From Madurella fahalii (lineage: Eukaryota; Ascomycota; Sordariomycetes; Sordariales): DNA of 64,000 nucleotides. Location: NCBI GenBank assembly GCA_029876055.1, contig CM056878.1:2976001-3040000 (forward strand). Direction: 5' to 3'. Positions 44,984 through 55,451 of the stretch are shown here, piece by piece. Within the stretch, counting starts at the first letter, position 1. The number at the start of each line of letters is the position of its first letter. The translations under genes were made by a program, and so were the position numbers. The notes below the pieces were generated by a model. That model was not told where the DNA came from and did not search any database. It was given only the letters and a program-made list of their open reading frames with translations.

Positions 44984-47451
44984 TTGTCGGCCAGGGAGGG
45001 TGGGAGCGAGATAAACTCAAATGGTTGATTACAAGTTGATCAGCTTATAGACATTGACTGGTTTTTTCTTCCTACTCGATGCTGGCCACAGGGTTGAAAA
45101 TCGTCGGCGAAGGAGCAACAGAAGACGGCAATTGCGGTGTCACATTCGCGCAAAACGGTTACTCCCGGGCTCGTCATCCGCTCATCGGCCAATACAACAC
45201 ATTGAATGGCAGGGGTCTTACAACACATATTGAAGGGAACAACTCGCCCTGCGCTCTCATTTAACTGCGCTCTGCCCACCCGACCAAGGAGGTCTCCAGT
45301 AGAGACCGAGGCCGGTATCATGTGTGGTAAATATATCGATTGATTTCAAATACGGCATGCGTTTTGATTCAATGTGAGCCATGGGCCATGGCACTGCAGG
45401 ACGCAAGAGGGGAGCAGAAAAAAAAAGCTCAAGACAGAGCGTTTTATCAAAGAAAGGAAGCAGTTGCGCCTCCTGGGTTCAGGAAGAGAAAGAAAATGAG
45501 CGTTATATATACACACAAAGGAGGTCACTGTCCTGAGGCTCAGCTAACGCTTGCGCATGCTCAGGCGCCAGAACTTCTTGCAGCAGGAACAAAACTAATC
45601 GATAATGCCATGATGGGCCCTTTGGTTTGAGGGTTATCAAGATCACTGGCAATGGACGGGAAGAACGACATGAAGACTTCATGATCTGTACCCAGATTCC
45701 CGGGTTTATCAAACGTACCATAGCCTAATAGTTCAATAGCAGAGTAGCGTCTCAGACCGCTTCGTCCAGGTCTATCAAAGATATTTATCTTCACGAGAGG
45801 AGGGCTGTCGGGTGGCGTATTGGCCGCATATGCTGGCTGTGATGGGGTTCTGGACCTGATACTCATCCTACGAGGTGGTGAAGTTGTGTCTCACCCCGGG
45901 GTGTATAGTAAAAAGTGACTTTGATGTTTCGTAAATACCGCGATGTGGAATGCCTCTACAGAAGACGCTCGGGCTGCGGAGCAAAGTGCTCGCCGCCTAA
46001 CCTTGTGATCAGAGACGCAATTAATCCGCCCGGATGGACCCGAAGGCACGAAGAGGATGATACGGTTGAAATAATGAAACCTGCCGCTGGAGGTGGGTTG
46101 CTCCTTATCGCCCGGAGTCTGCACCGAGCAAAGCACCCAAAGAGCCCAACTTCTGCTAAGAGTTGAACGTAGAGTGATGGTTTCGTACCTGTACCCAAGC
46201 CGCAAGAAGAGACTAAAGGAGCTAGCAGCGAACCTGGCCACGTGATCGAGTCGTCACTTCGCACGTCGCCGTTCATAGCCAATCGAGCCAGCTTATCAGT
46301 GGCATCTTCACCAGGTCATACTCATACTGGGACGCGGCCTGTTTGCGAGCAGATGGACATCACCAATGAGATCTATTGGTTATCGGCCTATCGCACGAGA
46401 CGGGAGAGCTGCCGGTCGTCGCCATCGACGAGAAAGCGCAACAACTTTGATGTCATTTTGGCCGCCTCTGCAATCGGTAAGAAAGCGGGCTGGGAGTCCC
46501 ACACTTACAGGCGGCTGGGGCGAGCCATCACTCGCTGGGGGACGGATTTAGCGCACATTCGCACCAATCGACTCGGTGCGTCTGTTGTTTTGCCCACGTA
46601 TACGTCCTGGATTGGTTCAGGACCGCAACCCGGGAGAACAGATAAAAAGCGATGAATGGCGTCCTCTACGCAGGACCCAAGTCGAGAGCCTGCAGGTCGT
46701 CCGTCAACCGCAACGGTGTAGCTGCCAGTGGGACCTAGGCTGCCTTGGCAAGGGTGGGGCGCGCCGCGTAACGCCAACTGAAGCCCCTTGTAAACCGGGC
46801 CGAACTTGGACAGCTCCTTGCCGTTCTTGTCAACAGAGCTCGGTAACTTTCCCCCCTCCCCCTTGGCCAGCTTCTCTTGTTTTTTGAGTTTCCGTGTTCA
46901 ACAAAACACAGTCAGATAAACAGACGCATGGATCTGGACACCGTTGCTCACGTCCAATTCCTCTGCTAATCCGCACTTACGAATACCTGTCTTGCCATTC
47001 TGCTTTGGAGGGAAACAGGCCTCTTGTCGGACCTGAATGCGCATGGTCTTCACCCCGCCCGTCATCCACGACCTTGGGAACGCAGAGGTCCACTCATCGG
47101 CTTGCTGGCGTCTGCTTCTTGCATTCCGACCTCTTACGTGTCTTAGGCTCAACTTAGGCCGCCGCGTCTTTAACGAAACGCCTGGATTATGAGCTGACAC
47201 TAAATTGCTGTTGGAGGATTTCAGGGTTGGCGCAGAGAACGGCCAAGGCCAACGTGGGGGAACGGGGTACCCGTCATCGAGACTTCAGGTTCAGCTGTCA
47301 AGTTGTCACCGCGCAGATACGGAGTACAGTACAAGCCCAAGCTCCAGCAGCTAGCCCCGCCGAACGAGACGAGCGCAGGCCGACGGCATCCGAAGTTGGG
47401 TCTTGCGAATTACCAGGAATGTCCAAGGAGGGTCCGAAACATTAATTCATC
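44984..47451. other. sparse intergenic region
   Basis: About 2.5 kb with one weak minus-strand reading frame (listed separately). Contains CACGTG in the context CCACGTGATC at about 46239-46248 and one GTACAGTAC at 47324-47332. No other gene recognised. Confidence 0.5.
45561..45866 (-). CDS. possible small ORF, unknown
   Basis: ATG at 45866, 101 aa, uninterrupted. The text (for example LVKINIFDRPGRSGLRRYSA and TDHEVFMSFFPSIASDLDNP) looks more protein-like than most chance frames in this area, with mixed polarity and no low complexity. No family recognised, no introns needed, and no supporting neighbour. It could be a small gene, a remnant or chance. Confidence 0.25.
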   Translation of the reverse strand: MSIRSRTPSQPAYAANTPPDSPPLVKINIFDRPGRSGLRRYSAIELLGYGTFDKPGNLGTDHEVFMSFFPSIASDLDNPQTKGPIMALSISFVPAARSSGA

Positions 47452-49218
47452 ATGCTAAGCGACAACCCTGCTGTTTCCTCCCCGCAGTCGGGGTTTTGCC
47501 CTCCAACCCAGGCCGTGCCCGCTCCTCTGCGAACATCATCAGCCCAGGTGGCAATCCCGGATTATGGATACGTTTCCCCCCGCCAGCAGCTCGAGAGGCG
47601 CGCGGTAACACCGGGTTCACCATTCCAGCCAAGCCAAAAGCCGCAGCAGCAGCAACGACAACAACAACAACAACAACAACAGCAGCATGGCCTGAACGCA
47701 CCACACCCGTCGCTCTCACCGTTATCAGAATACCATAGTGGCTTTACAGATGAGGACCTCGGCCCGCCTTGTCCCTCTCCCTCTCCCTCTCCCTCTCCCT
47801 CTCCCTCTCCCTCTCCCTCTCCCTCTCCCTATACCATAGCCAACCATCGCAGGCAGCACTCGTTTCCTAACCTGCTGCCGTTGGCCTTGGGAAGCCGAAC
47901 TCCCTCACCCACGAGGAAGACACACCAGCGGTACGCTTCAGACCAGATGCCATTCACCGGCGACGGAAAGAGCAACGGAAAGGCGTGGGCGTCGGATAGC
48001 CCGCGCGGCGGTGGAGGACTAGTGAGCTGGCTGAGCGGTTCAGCCGGCGCGAACGGGACCTCCAAGGACACAACGACACCAGACACAACGCCCACCCAGC
48101 TCCGGCGAAGCACAGCCTCCTCCGACGTAGCAACTCTCCCCAAAAACACCGCGACCGCCGCCTCCCGCTTCATGTCGGCCATCTCCTCCCGCTTTAACCC
48201 GGCCGCTACGACTAACACAAGCGTCGTTGACGGCGACGACGTGGACGACGAGCTATGCAACCTCAACCTCGAGGCCGCCCTCTTCCCACACGGCGCCCCC
48301 ATCTCAGACCGGGACCCGTTCTCCCCGGCGGCGTTCAAGAACCTGCACATGAACGCTCTCGGCCTGCTCAACAAGCTGCAGACCGCCTACAGAGAACGCG
48401 TCACCGCCCTCCGCGAAATGCAGGCGGAGCGCTCGGCGCAGCGGGACGAGCTTGAGGAGGCCGAGACACGCGCGCAGCACCTCAAGATGCAGCTCGAGGG
48501 CATGTCGCGCAAGGCGCACGAGAACGAGCGCGCGATGCGGTCGCTCATGGAAGAGCTGGCGGCGGAGAGGCGGGCTCGGGAGGAGGAGAGGAGGCTTGCC
48601 GCGGCCGACAAGGCGTTGCTATCGCCTCTTGAAGGGGCCGAGGGCGCGTCGATGGTGTCGGAGGATCTGGGGGTCGACGAGGACCGTCGGCGGCGGCGCT
48701 GGACGAGAAGGACGAGCCACAGGACGAGTTGGAAGAGTTCGGGCGGGGAGGGTGACGAGTATGATAGCGACGAGAACGAGAGCGCCGAAAGCGAGAGCGT
48801 GTTTTCGAGGTGTCGAAGCCCCGCGTTGGCGTCCCCTTTGCCGCCACCGCCGCTGCCGCCGCAGACTGCTGCTCACACCGCGCCGTCATCGTCCGATGGG
48901 GCGTCTCCTACCATGGCTGTGGTGATTGACGGGCCTGGAACGGCGACGCCTCACGTGAAGAGTGTCAATGCGACGCCCAAGCAAAAGTCTGGTCAGCAGA
49001 TGAGCGCGTTCCAGAAGATTATCAAGGGGTTCTCGGGCGACTCCGGGGAGGGGTATGGGGCGGATGGATGTGCCAACTGCAAGGGGCAGGACGCGAGCGT
49101 CGCGTGGGACACGGTTAGCCTGCTGAAGGATGAGAATAAGCATCTAAAGACGCGGGTTGGGGAGCTTGAGGTTGCTGTTGAAGGCGCCTTGGATTTGGTC
49201 AATGGTATCGGGTTGTGA
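47452..49218 (+). CDS. coiled-coil protein, unknown function
   Basis: Intronless, 588 aa. The first 270 residues are disordered: a Gln-rich run (about 64-80), a Ser-Pro repeat (about 107-126) from CCCTCT units, and Ser/Thr-Pro motifs. At about 275-395 comes the best-conserved-looking part: DPFSPAAFKNLHMNALGLLN followed by heptad-rich helix (REMQAERSAQRDELEEAETRAQ and on). A basic-acidic linker and proline run follow. The C-terminal segment has SAFQKIIKGFSG, a CANC pair (ADGCANCKG) and a final coiled coil (LKDENKHLKTRVGELEVAVEGALDLV). A scaffold or cytoskeletal adaptor role is possible, but I cannot name the family. Confidence 0.8.
   Translation: MLSDNPAVSSPQSGFCPPTQAVPAPLRTSSAQVAIPDYGYVSPRQQLERRAVTPGSPFQPSQKPQQQQRQQQQQQQQQHGLNAPHPSLSPLSEYHSGFTDEDLGPPCPSPSPSPSPSPSPSPSPSPYTIANHRRQHSFPNLLPLALGSRTPSPTRKTHQRYASDQMPFTGDGKSNGKAWASDSPRGGGGLVSWLSGSAGANGTSKDTTTPDTTPTQLRRSTASSDVATLPKNTATAASRFMSAISSRFNPAATTNTSVVDGDDVDDELCNLNLEAALFPHGAPISDRDPFSPAAFKNLHMNALGLLNKLQTAYRERVTALREMQAERSAQRDELEEAETRAQHLKMQLEGMSRKAHENERAMRSLMEELAAERRAREEERRLAAADKALLSPLEGAEGASMVSEDLGVDEDRRRRRWTRRTSHRTSWKSSGGEGDEYDSDENESAESESVFSRCRSPALASPLPPPPLPPQTAAHTAPSSSDGASPTMAVVIDGPGTATPHVKSVNATPKQKSGQQMSAFQKIIKGFSGDSGEGYGADGCANCKGQDASVAWDTVSLLKDENKHLKTRVGELEVAVEGALDLVNGIGL
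47772..47830 (+). repeat. coding CCCTCT repeat (Pro-Ser tract)
   Basis: About ten hexanucleotide units in frame, encoding alternating Pro and Ser. Confidence 0.95.
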
Positions 49219-49929
49219 ATTTGTTTGTCCGAGTTTCACCCCGCGGGGTTCAAGGAGTTGCTGGCGTTTGGCGGGAGATTGTAATATATGCCGGAGCTAC
49301 ATTTAGACTGGTTGGACCATTTTGCATTGTGTTTGGCAGGGTTTTGCAGGGATGGGATCTGTTGGCGTGGACTACTTTCTGCTCATGGAGGATCCCGCGA
49401 TGGAACTCTCGGGTCTTGCGAAATTGAAGATGGTTTTGTTGAGATATTTCTGAGCAGTGAAGAGGGAATGGCGAGCGAGAAGCGGCACGACCGCGAGTCA
49501 AGAGCTAGTCAGTAGCAGCCGCATCATAGCGCATGCAAAAGCGGAACCCAAACTCCCAGCGCAGGTGCAGATAATGGGTTCTTTTAGACGTGCGAGGTGG
49601 CATCCCCGTGCCTTTCATCCTCGTCCGTGGCTGGCCTCAAGCATCACCAGCCTGCTTCCTCTGCCGCGGAATTGGGGACTACACCAACAGCAGCCCCCGT
49701 AAACGGCAGATTGAATAAAAAAAGTACAATGGAATTCCCTCCGCGGGCATGAGACATGCACCAGCGGTTTCTACTACTCGATCTCCCGGGATCCGGATCG
49801 GCCCCATCCATATATGTCCGCGCTCGATCCCATGCCCTTCCTATCTATCCCTGTCCTATTTACAACCCAACTCACCCTCTCCGTCCCCTCACCGTTTCAC
49901 CCTCCTTGCTTATCTCAAAGCCCACCCGC
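49219..49929. other. convergent intergenic region
   Basis: Between the coiled-coil gene (+) and the NDUFB3 gene (-). Probably both 3' UTRs. AATAAA lies at 49716-49721 on the plus strand. Nothing else recognised. Confidence 0.5.
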
Positions 49930-50403
49930 TCAGTGGTGGGCAACGCCGTGCCTGCCCGTGTGGTGCGGGTCCTCCGGCATGAAATAGTGCTCGTACACGC
50001 AGTAGGCCGCAAACGCCACCGTCGCGATGCCGAAGCCGGGCAGCGTGTTCCTGAACCGGTTCCACCGGGTGAATCGACCTGTGTAGCGCCAAGCCTCGCT
50101 ATAAAGCTCTCGTGTTAGACTCTTAGCTATTTGGTTGTGGTTGGGGTTGGGGAACTGGTGGGGGGAGAGGGCGACGGAGAGGGTGACGCACTTCCTCTCC
50201 CAAGGGTCGTAGCGCGGGGTCCCGGTAGCGGCGAGGAACTTGCGCATGTCGAAGCCCGTGATGTTGGGCTTCTCGCCGTTGTAGGATCGTAATACTCTGG
50301 GTTGGAGGAGCGGGGAGGGTTAGCCATGGGCGAATTGGTTTCAATTGGGTCTCGGCGGGTGTGGGAGGGCTAGCGGGAGCAAGCTGTACCTGGAGGGCTG
50401 CAT
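49930..50403 (-). CDS. NDUFB3: NADH:ubiquinone oxidoreductase subunit NDUFB3 (B12)
   Basis: Three exons on the minus strand: 50403-50390 (14 nt), 50296-50192 and 50098-49930, giving 95 aa. This is a small accessory subunit of the complex I membrane arm in the mitochondrial inner membrane. Diagnostic text: NITGFDMRKFLAATGTPRYDPWER, then NEAWRYTGRFTRWNRFRNTLPGFG and a single membrane helix GIATVAFAAYCVYEHYF, ending in a His-rich matrix/intermembrane tail. The 93-nt second intron (50099-50191) is a multiple of three without stop codons, so the frame stays open if it is retained, but family alignment shows it is not coding. The first exon (MQPS plus two bases) is inferred from a good donor and the family's short N-terminus. 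Confidence 0.85.
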
Positions 50404-51008
50404 TGTGGGCGCTGGCAATTGCACGTCGGCTCGGGCGGTGCTCAGCGGGTTCGGGAGCTCAATGGGAGAGGTCGCATCACCGAGTTACTGAGTTGGTGTG
50501 TGCAGTTGATGGTTGGTGGTTGATGAGCTGCTCGTGCCAGTGCATGCCCATGCCAAGCCGCTTAGTCAAAGAAAATTGTGGCCCGTGCGAGCGCGACCGG
50601 CGTCTGGCATCCCCAACCGTGCTGTTGCAAAGCACGAACGGACCTGCTGCTTCGTCCCTCCCCAGCCCTGGCGAATCCGAACACAAGTGCTTCTCTCGCG
50701 GCCTTTCGATTCTCTGATCAACGCAGAAATACCACCGAATACCTCAATCACCCGGAATTTTTTAGAGCGCGACCGCGTGCACATTTAGGGATCGCCAAAA
50801 ACCAAGACTTGGACGCCCAGTCCCGCGACTTGCGCAGCTGTCGCCGCCTGAAATCAATTCCCCCCCCCCCCCCCCTTCCCCCGGACGTGGGACGGGAATG
50901 GTGCATTCAACGCCCGGCTTGGACACGGCTCTCAGGATACCGCCTTTACGATAGGCTAGAAATAGAGGCAGAGGAAACCAGCGAGGCCGTCGAGGCCGCC
51001 ACTACGCG
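50404..51008. other. divergent promoter region, NDUFB3 / caf1
   Basis: About 600 nt shared by two divergent housekeeping genes. Contains an 18-base C-run at about 50860-50877. No gene recognised. Confidence 0.55.
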
Positions 51009-52789
51009 ATGCCACTTCCCCCCAATAGGTTCCCCAGCGGGCCTAGCACCCTATCGCCTTACCACCAGCAGTTCCCCGCCCATGCCCAGCACTCTACGAG
51101 CCATCCGCCTCCCTTAGGCGGCACCACGGCATACCTCAACGCCCAGGTCGGCCAGGTGAATCCCTTCTCGGCGAACACCAACTTATTAGGCCTTGCTGGT
51201 GGCCTCAACGCCGCCACTGGCTTCAATGTCGGCGCCGACTCTGGGCTCGCGAGCCACGCCGCGCGCATGGGCTTTGCGCACGCCGGCAACCTCCAGCAAC
51301 AACAGCAGCAGTCCCAACAACAGGCCCTCCAACAGCAACAACAGCCGCAGCACGTCCAGCATGCCCAACCGATGCAGCACGTACAACATGCGCAGCAGCA
51401 GTCCCATGGCTTGGCGGAGCACGCGACCCGGGTGGTGCAGAGCAAGGGACGGATAAGAGAAGTCTGGAAGCACAACCTACACGAGGAGATGGCGAACCTG
51501 CGCGACCTTGTTGACAGGTATCCGTACATTGCTATGGTGCGGTCAATTTCTCCCCGCCCCCCCCCCCAATCGGGGCCGAACTGGAGGGCAGCAGCAGGCT
51601 AATATCCCCCTGACAGGACACCGAGTTTCCAGGCGTCGTGTCGAGGCCAATGGGAGGCTTCCGAGGGAAGAGCGACTACCATTACCAATGTCTCCGGACA
51701 AACGTCGACATGTTAAAAGTTATACAGATCGGCATCGCTCTCTTCAACGAGGACGGCGAGCAGCCCCCGGCCCGTCCAAGCTCGACCGATTCGGCAGACC
51801 TACGGAGGACAGGCAGCCAGGCGCCACTGCCCTATGCCTGGCAATTCAACTTCAAGTTCTCGCTCAAGGACGACATGTACAATCAGACGTCGATCGAGTC
51901 GCTCCAACAGGCGGGCATCGACTTTGCGCTCCTGGAGCGGGACGGCATCGACCCGCACGAATTCGCATCCCTCCTGATCCCGTCAGGCTTGGTGTGCTTC
52001 GACGACGTCCGCTGGATCAGCTTCCACGGCGGCTACGATTTTGGCTACCTCACGAAGCTCCTCGTGTGCCGGAACCTACCGTGCGACGAAGTCGAGTTCG
52101 ACCAGATCATGAAGCTGTACTTCCCCTCAACCTACGACGTCAAACACCTCATGAAGCATGCCATCAAGCTCCACAACAGCGGCATGCTCACGCCCAGCGA
52201 CCCGAGCTCGACCGAGATACTGCAGAAGTTCGAGCAAAAATCCGGGCTGGAGCACATCGCCGAGACGCTGAAACTCAAGCGCGTGGGGAGCGCCCACCAG
52301 GCGGGGTCCGACAGCCTACTGACGGGCCGCGTCTTCTTCGAACTGCGCAAGCGCATCTTCAACGGCGAGATCTCGGACGACCACCTCGGAAAGGTCTGGG
52401 GTCTTGGCATCCCCGACTTCTCGCTCGTCGGCATCACCATTGGCTCTGGTAACCACGGGACCGGCGCCAGCGGCAACGGAGGCGGGCAGGCGGAGAATAC
52501 ATCGCCCGGTCACGGCCAGGGCCAGAACGGCAATGGCAACGGCAACGGCAACGGCAACGGTAACGGTAACGGTAACGGCGCCGCATCTGGTCAGAATGGC
52601 ACACCTAGCACCCCCAACACCGGCAGCGTCGGCCTGGTTAGCACGCCTGCTGCGTCGTCGCATAATACCAATGGTATGGGCGCCGGCGGTGGAAGTGGGG
52701 GCAGCGGTGGTAGTGCCATGGGCCCGATGACACCCGGTGGGGGAGGTGGTGTGTTTGGCCAGTTTGCGTTTGGGGGGAACGCGCGGTAG
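51009..52789 (+). CDS. pop2: CCR4-NOT deadenylase subunit Caf1/Pop2
   Basis: Two exons (51009-51536, 51617-52789; 80-nt intron) give 566 aa. Caf1 is the DEDD-family 3'-5' exonuclease that shortens poly(A) tails in the CCR4-NOT complex. The nuclease domain starts at about residue 145 (RIREVWKHNLHEEM). The catalytic set is complete: D177 and E179 in DTEFPG, D317 in FHGGYDFGYL, and H403/D408 in AHQAGSD. That distinguishes it from yeast Pop2, whose site is altered. The N-terminal 140 residues are Pro/Gln/His-rich and the C-terminal ~120 are Gly/Asn-rich, including an Asn-Gly repeat. The intron splits the domain just before the first catalytic Asp. Confidence 0.96.
52526..52578 (+). repeat. coding GGCAAC/GGTAAC repeat (Asn-Gly tract)
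   Basis: About nine hexanucleotide units in frame in the C-terminal tail of Caf1, the last ones with GGT in place of GGC. Confidence 0.9.
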
Positions 52790-53944
52790 ATAGAGCGGGA
52801 GGCGTGCGTGTATCTTTGGCAGGAACAAGGGATATAAGGACGGGGGGCGGTCTATAAGATGGATGGACGGATGGAAGGTGGGACAACGGGAACCGGGTGA
52901 TTAAAGGAAAGGGGTGAATTGGAGAAGGGGGGTTTGGTCTGTCCTCCTTTATTATTATTATTATTTTGTTTCCCAAGTCTCTCTGTTTTCCGGGTTTTGC
53001 GTCTTCCAATTTCTGTTTTGAGAAACGGTCCTGATTACCATGGCATGGAGGCTTGCGTGTGCCGGGGGCACTACGGATACCCCAGAATACATGACGCGTC
53101 TGTCTCTATTCAGCCCTCCGTCATCACCGGCGTCGCTACCCCGTTACCGATGCGAATCGTACGTTTACAACTGATGGGCGATTGCGCGGGGGGTGGGTGG
53201 TCATGGTTGTGGTGTTCTGGGACATCGGGAACGAGCACTCGGATCGGAAAGTGATTAGGTACCTGTTTGGGATGACGGATCAGGAATTTTTCAATACCCC
53301 CTTTCTTCCTTCTCGTCACACTTGGCCCCCGTTGGCTCTCCCCGTCTGTCTTTTCTTTGCTCCCTTCCGTCGTTAGCGCTGTCCGTTGACTCCTTCTGCC
53401 GGGCGTCATTCGTTTCTCGGTCTGTAGTTGTAGGAATAGTATTATTAGTGGTAGCGACGGTATCAAATGAAAAGCGAGTGTCTTTCCTGGGGGTTTCGAG
53501 GTCCTGAGAGCATTGGGTTAATAAGATGGCAATGCCACGTTGTTCCTACCTAGCACCCGTGAGGCACATGCACACAATGCACAACGCAAATTTGGTTCCC
53601 GAGGAATCCCATAGTTACGATAGCAACATATTCCGCTCCTGTTGTCCTCTTCCCGGATATGTCATTATATGCCGACGGCCGCCCAACCTGGTTTGTGGCA
53701 ACTAGAAGAAAGGAAGAGAGGGGGGAAAAGGAAAACATCAATTTGCGCCGACGTATTGCCCATGACCGTATCCTATCCTCCCACCAATGCCCCCCCTTCG
53801 CCAATTTCCCGTATCGTATATACGCATCGGCCATGATACCTACCCACCAGAAACGCCAGTCCCATGCTTCGGAGTAATGCACACTCATCCCTTCTCACCC
53901 CTCGTGGTAGCAGCCACTAACTGGCGCGACCTACCTCTGTCCAT
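52790..53944. other. convergent intergenic region
   Basis: Between caf1 (+) and gid9 (-), about 1.15 kb. Has an ATT run at about 52950-52966. Probably 3' UTRs; no gene recognised. Confidence 0.5.
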
Positions 53945-54286
53945 CTACGTGACATACACCTTCCTCATCTCATCACCCAAGTACACCTCCCCGGTGACCA
54001 GGTCCTTGACGTGGCTGGAGTCCAGGCCGGACTTGGCGGCGTACTCTTCCAGACGGGCCTTGCCGTAGACGCGGCCGTTGGGCAGGAGCATGAGGTCATG
54101 CTCGAGCAGGCGGCTCTTGCCGTGGTGGGCGTAGCGCACGTGGCGGGCCAGGGCGTTGAGCTCGGTCGAGCAGATGGGGCAGACCCGCGTCGTCAAGCTG
54201 GCTGTGCCGTGTCGAGGGTGCAGATGCGATGATGATGATTTTGTGCTCCCGTTTTGGTCGGGCTTCTGGTCTTGGCTCTCACCCCG

Positions 54287-54329
<43 letters not shown>

Positions 54330-55451
54330 TCCTGGCCCTGGCCCTGGCCTTGTTGTGTCTGGCCTTGTTGGGTCTGGGCGCTGTGACACGCCGGGGTCTT
54401 GAGGGCCGAGAGGCCTGACGAGAGGGCAATGTGCAGGAGGGGAATCATGGGGAGGCCCAGGAGCTTGAGGTGCTCTTCGACAAACGTGTCGGCGAGCCTC
54501 TGCCAGCGCGAGGCGCTGTAGAGCGAGGCGTATGGTTCGAGCTTGGTGTCGGGGCGGTAGGCGAGCAGACCGGCCATGTTGCTCACCTCGGTGGGGTAGG
54601 TGTCGTTGAAGGGCGTGATGTACTTCTTTGCGTGATTGATGGCTTCGAGCATTCTGGGCTGGGAGCCGGTGCGCATCATTTCGATGTATTGTTGGCAGCG
54701 CAGCATGAATTCCAGGCTCGACTGCGAATACAGGAGATCAGCGTAGCCGTCCAGAGACACAAGGAGAATTATGGCGAAGCTTTACCTGCATGCGGCGGAG
54801 CTCCTTTTTGTTCTCATTGCACCATGCCAAGGCCTCCTGAACACTCCCAGCCTCGAGCGACTTGCGGATCTTGCTCACCACTACAAACGTGTCAATGTCG
54901 ACCAGGTCGTGCATCCCTTTCTCGTCCGCTAATGCTATGGCCGATGTGTTGTAGCCATGCCGAAGCATATAATCGACCAAAATGCGGTCGAGGCGCTGCC
55001 GGGACCAGGCCTCATACTTGACATCGTCGACCGTGTTCACGTCGGCGAGCTCGTGTAGGTGCGCTACGCGCGCATCGATCTGGCGATAGAGGCGGTTCTC
55101 CTCCTCGGCATAGGTGGCCAGCTTGCGCTTCAAGCCGCGCATCTTGCCCAGCATCTGATCCAAATTCCTGACGACATCTTGGGGCGACGTCTTGCCGTTG
55201 AGCGAGCCGTTGGCTGTCTCTTTGAGCAGGTTCTTGACGAAAGTAGACTCCTTCTCGAAGGGGAGGTGTGCAGACCGAAAGTTTTTGCGGAGGAGTTCGT
55301 ACGGGAGGCGGAGGCAGGGTTGGTCCTAAGAAGAGGCCGAATTGTGAGCAGAGCCGCAGGGAAGAAGGATGACGATGGCCCGGAGTTGATGACCTCCACG
55401 TACAAGAAGAAGGTGATTGTCGTGGTTGATTTTCGATGCTTCGTCCGCCAT
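53945..55451 (-). CDS. gid9: GID/CTLH E3 ubiquitin ligase subunit Gid9 (Fyv10/MAEA)
   Basis: Three exons on the minus strand (55451-55404, 55325-54786, 54721-53945) give 454 aa. With Gid2 it forms the RING-like catalytic core of the GID ligase, which in yeast degrades gluconeogenic enzymes when glucose returns. A helical N-terminal region ([11 protein letters not shown], then coiled-coil [20 protein letters not shown]) precedes LisH (about 132-164, [20 protein letters not shown]) and CTLH (about 165-230, ending [10 protein letters not shown]). The C-terminal RING-like domain has [20 protein letters not shown] and the closing RKVYVT. Between CTLH-CRA and RING lies a Gln/Ser repeat (about 295-330). 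The first exon codes for 16 residues only. Confidence 0.94.
54286..54328 (-). repeat. coding hexanucleotide repeat in gid9 (Gln-Ser tract)
   Basis: About seven GGCTCT units on the plus strand, read as CAGAGC (Gln-Ser) in gid9, flanked by Gln-Gly variants. Confidence 0.9.

Noticed and set aside
51508..52452. 314-codon plus-strand frame inside caf1
   Set aside because: Alternative frame of the nuclease exon; basic and low in conserved text.
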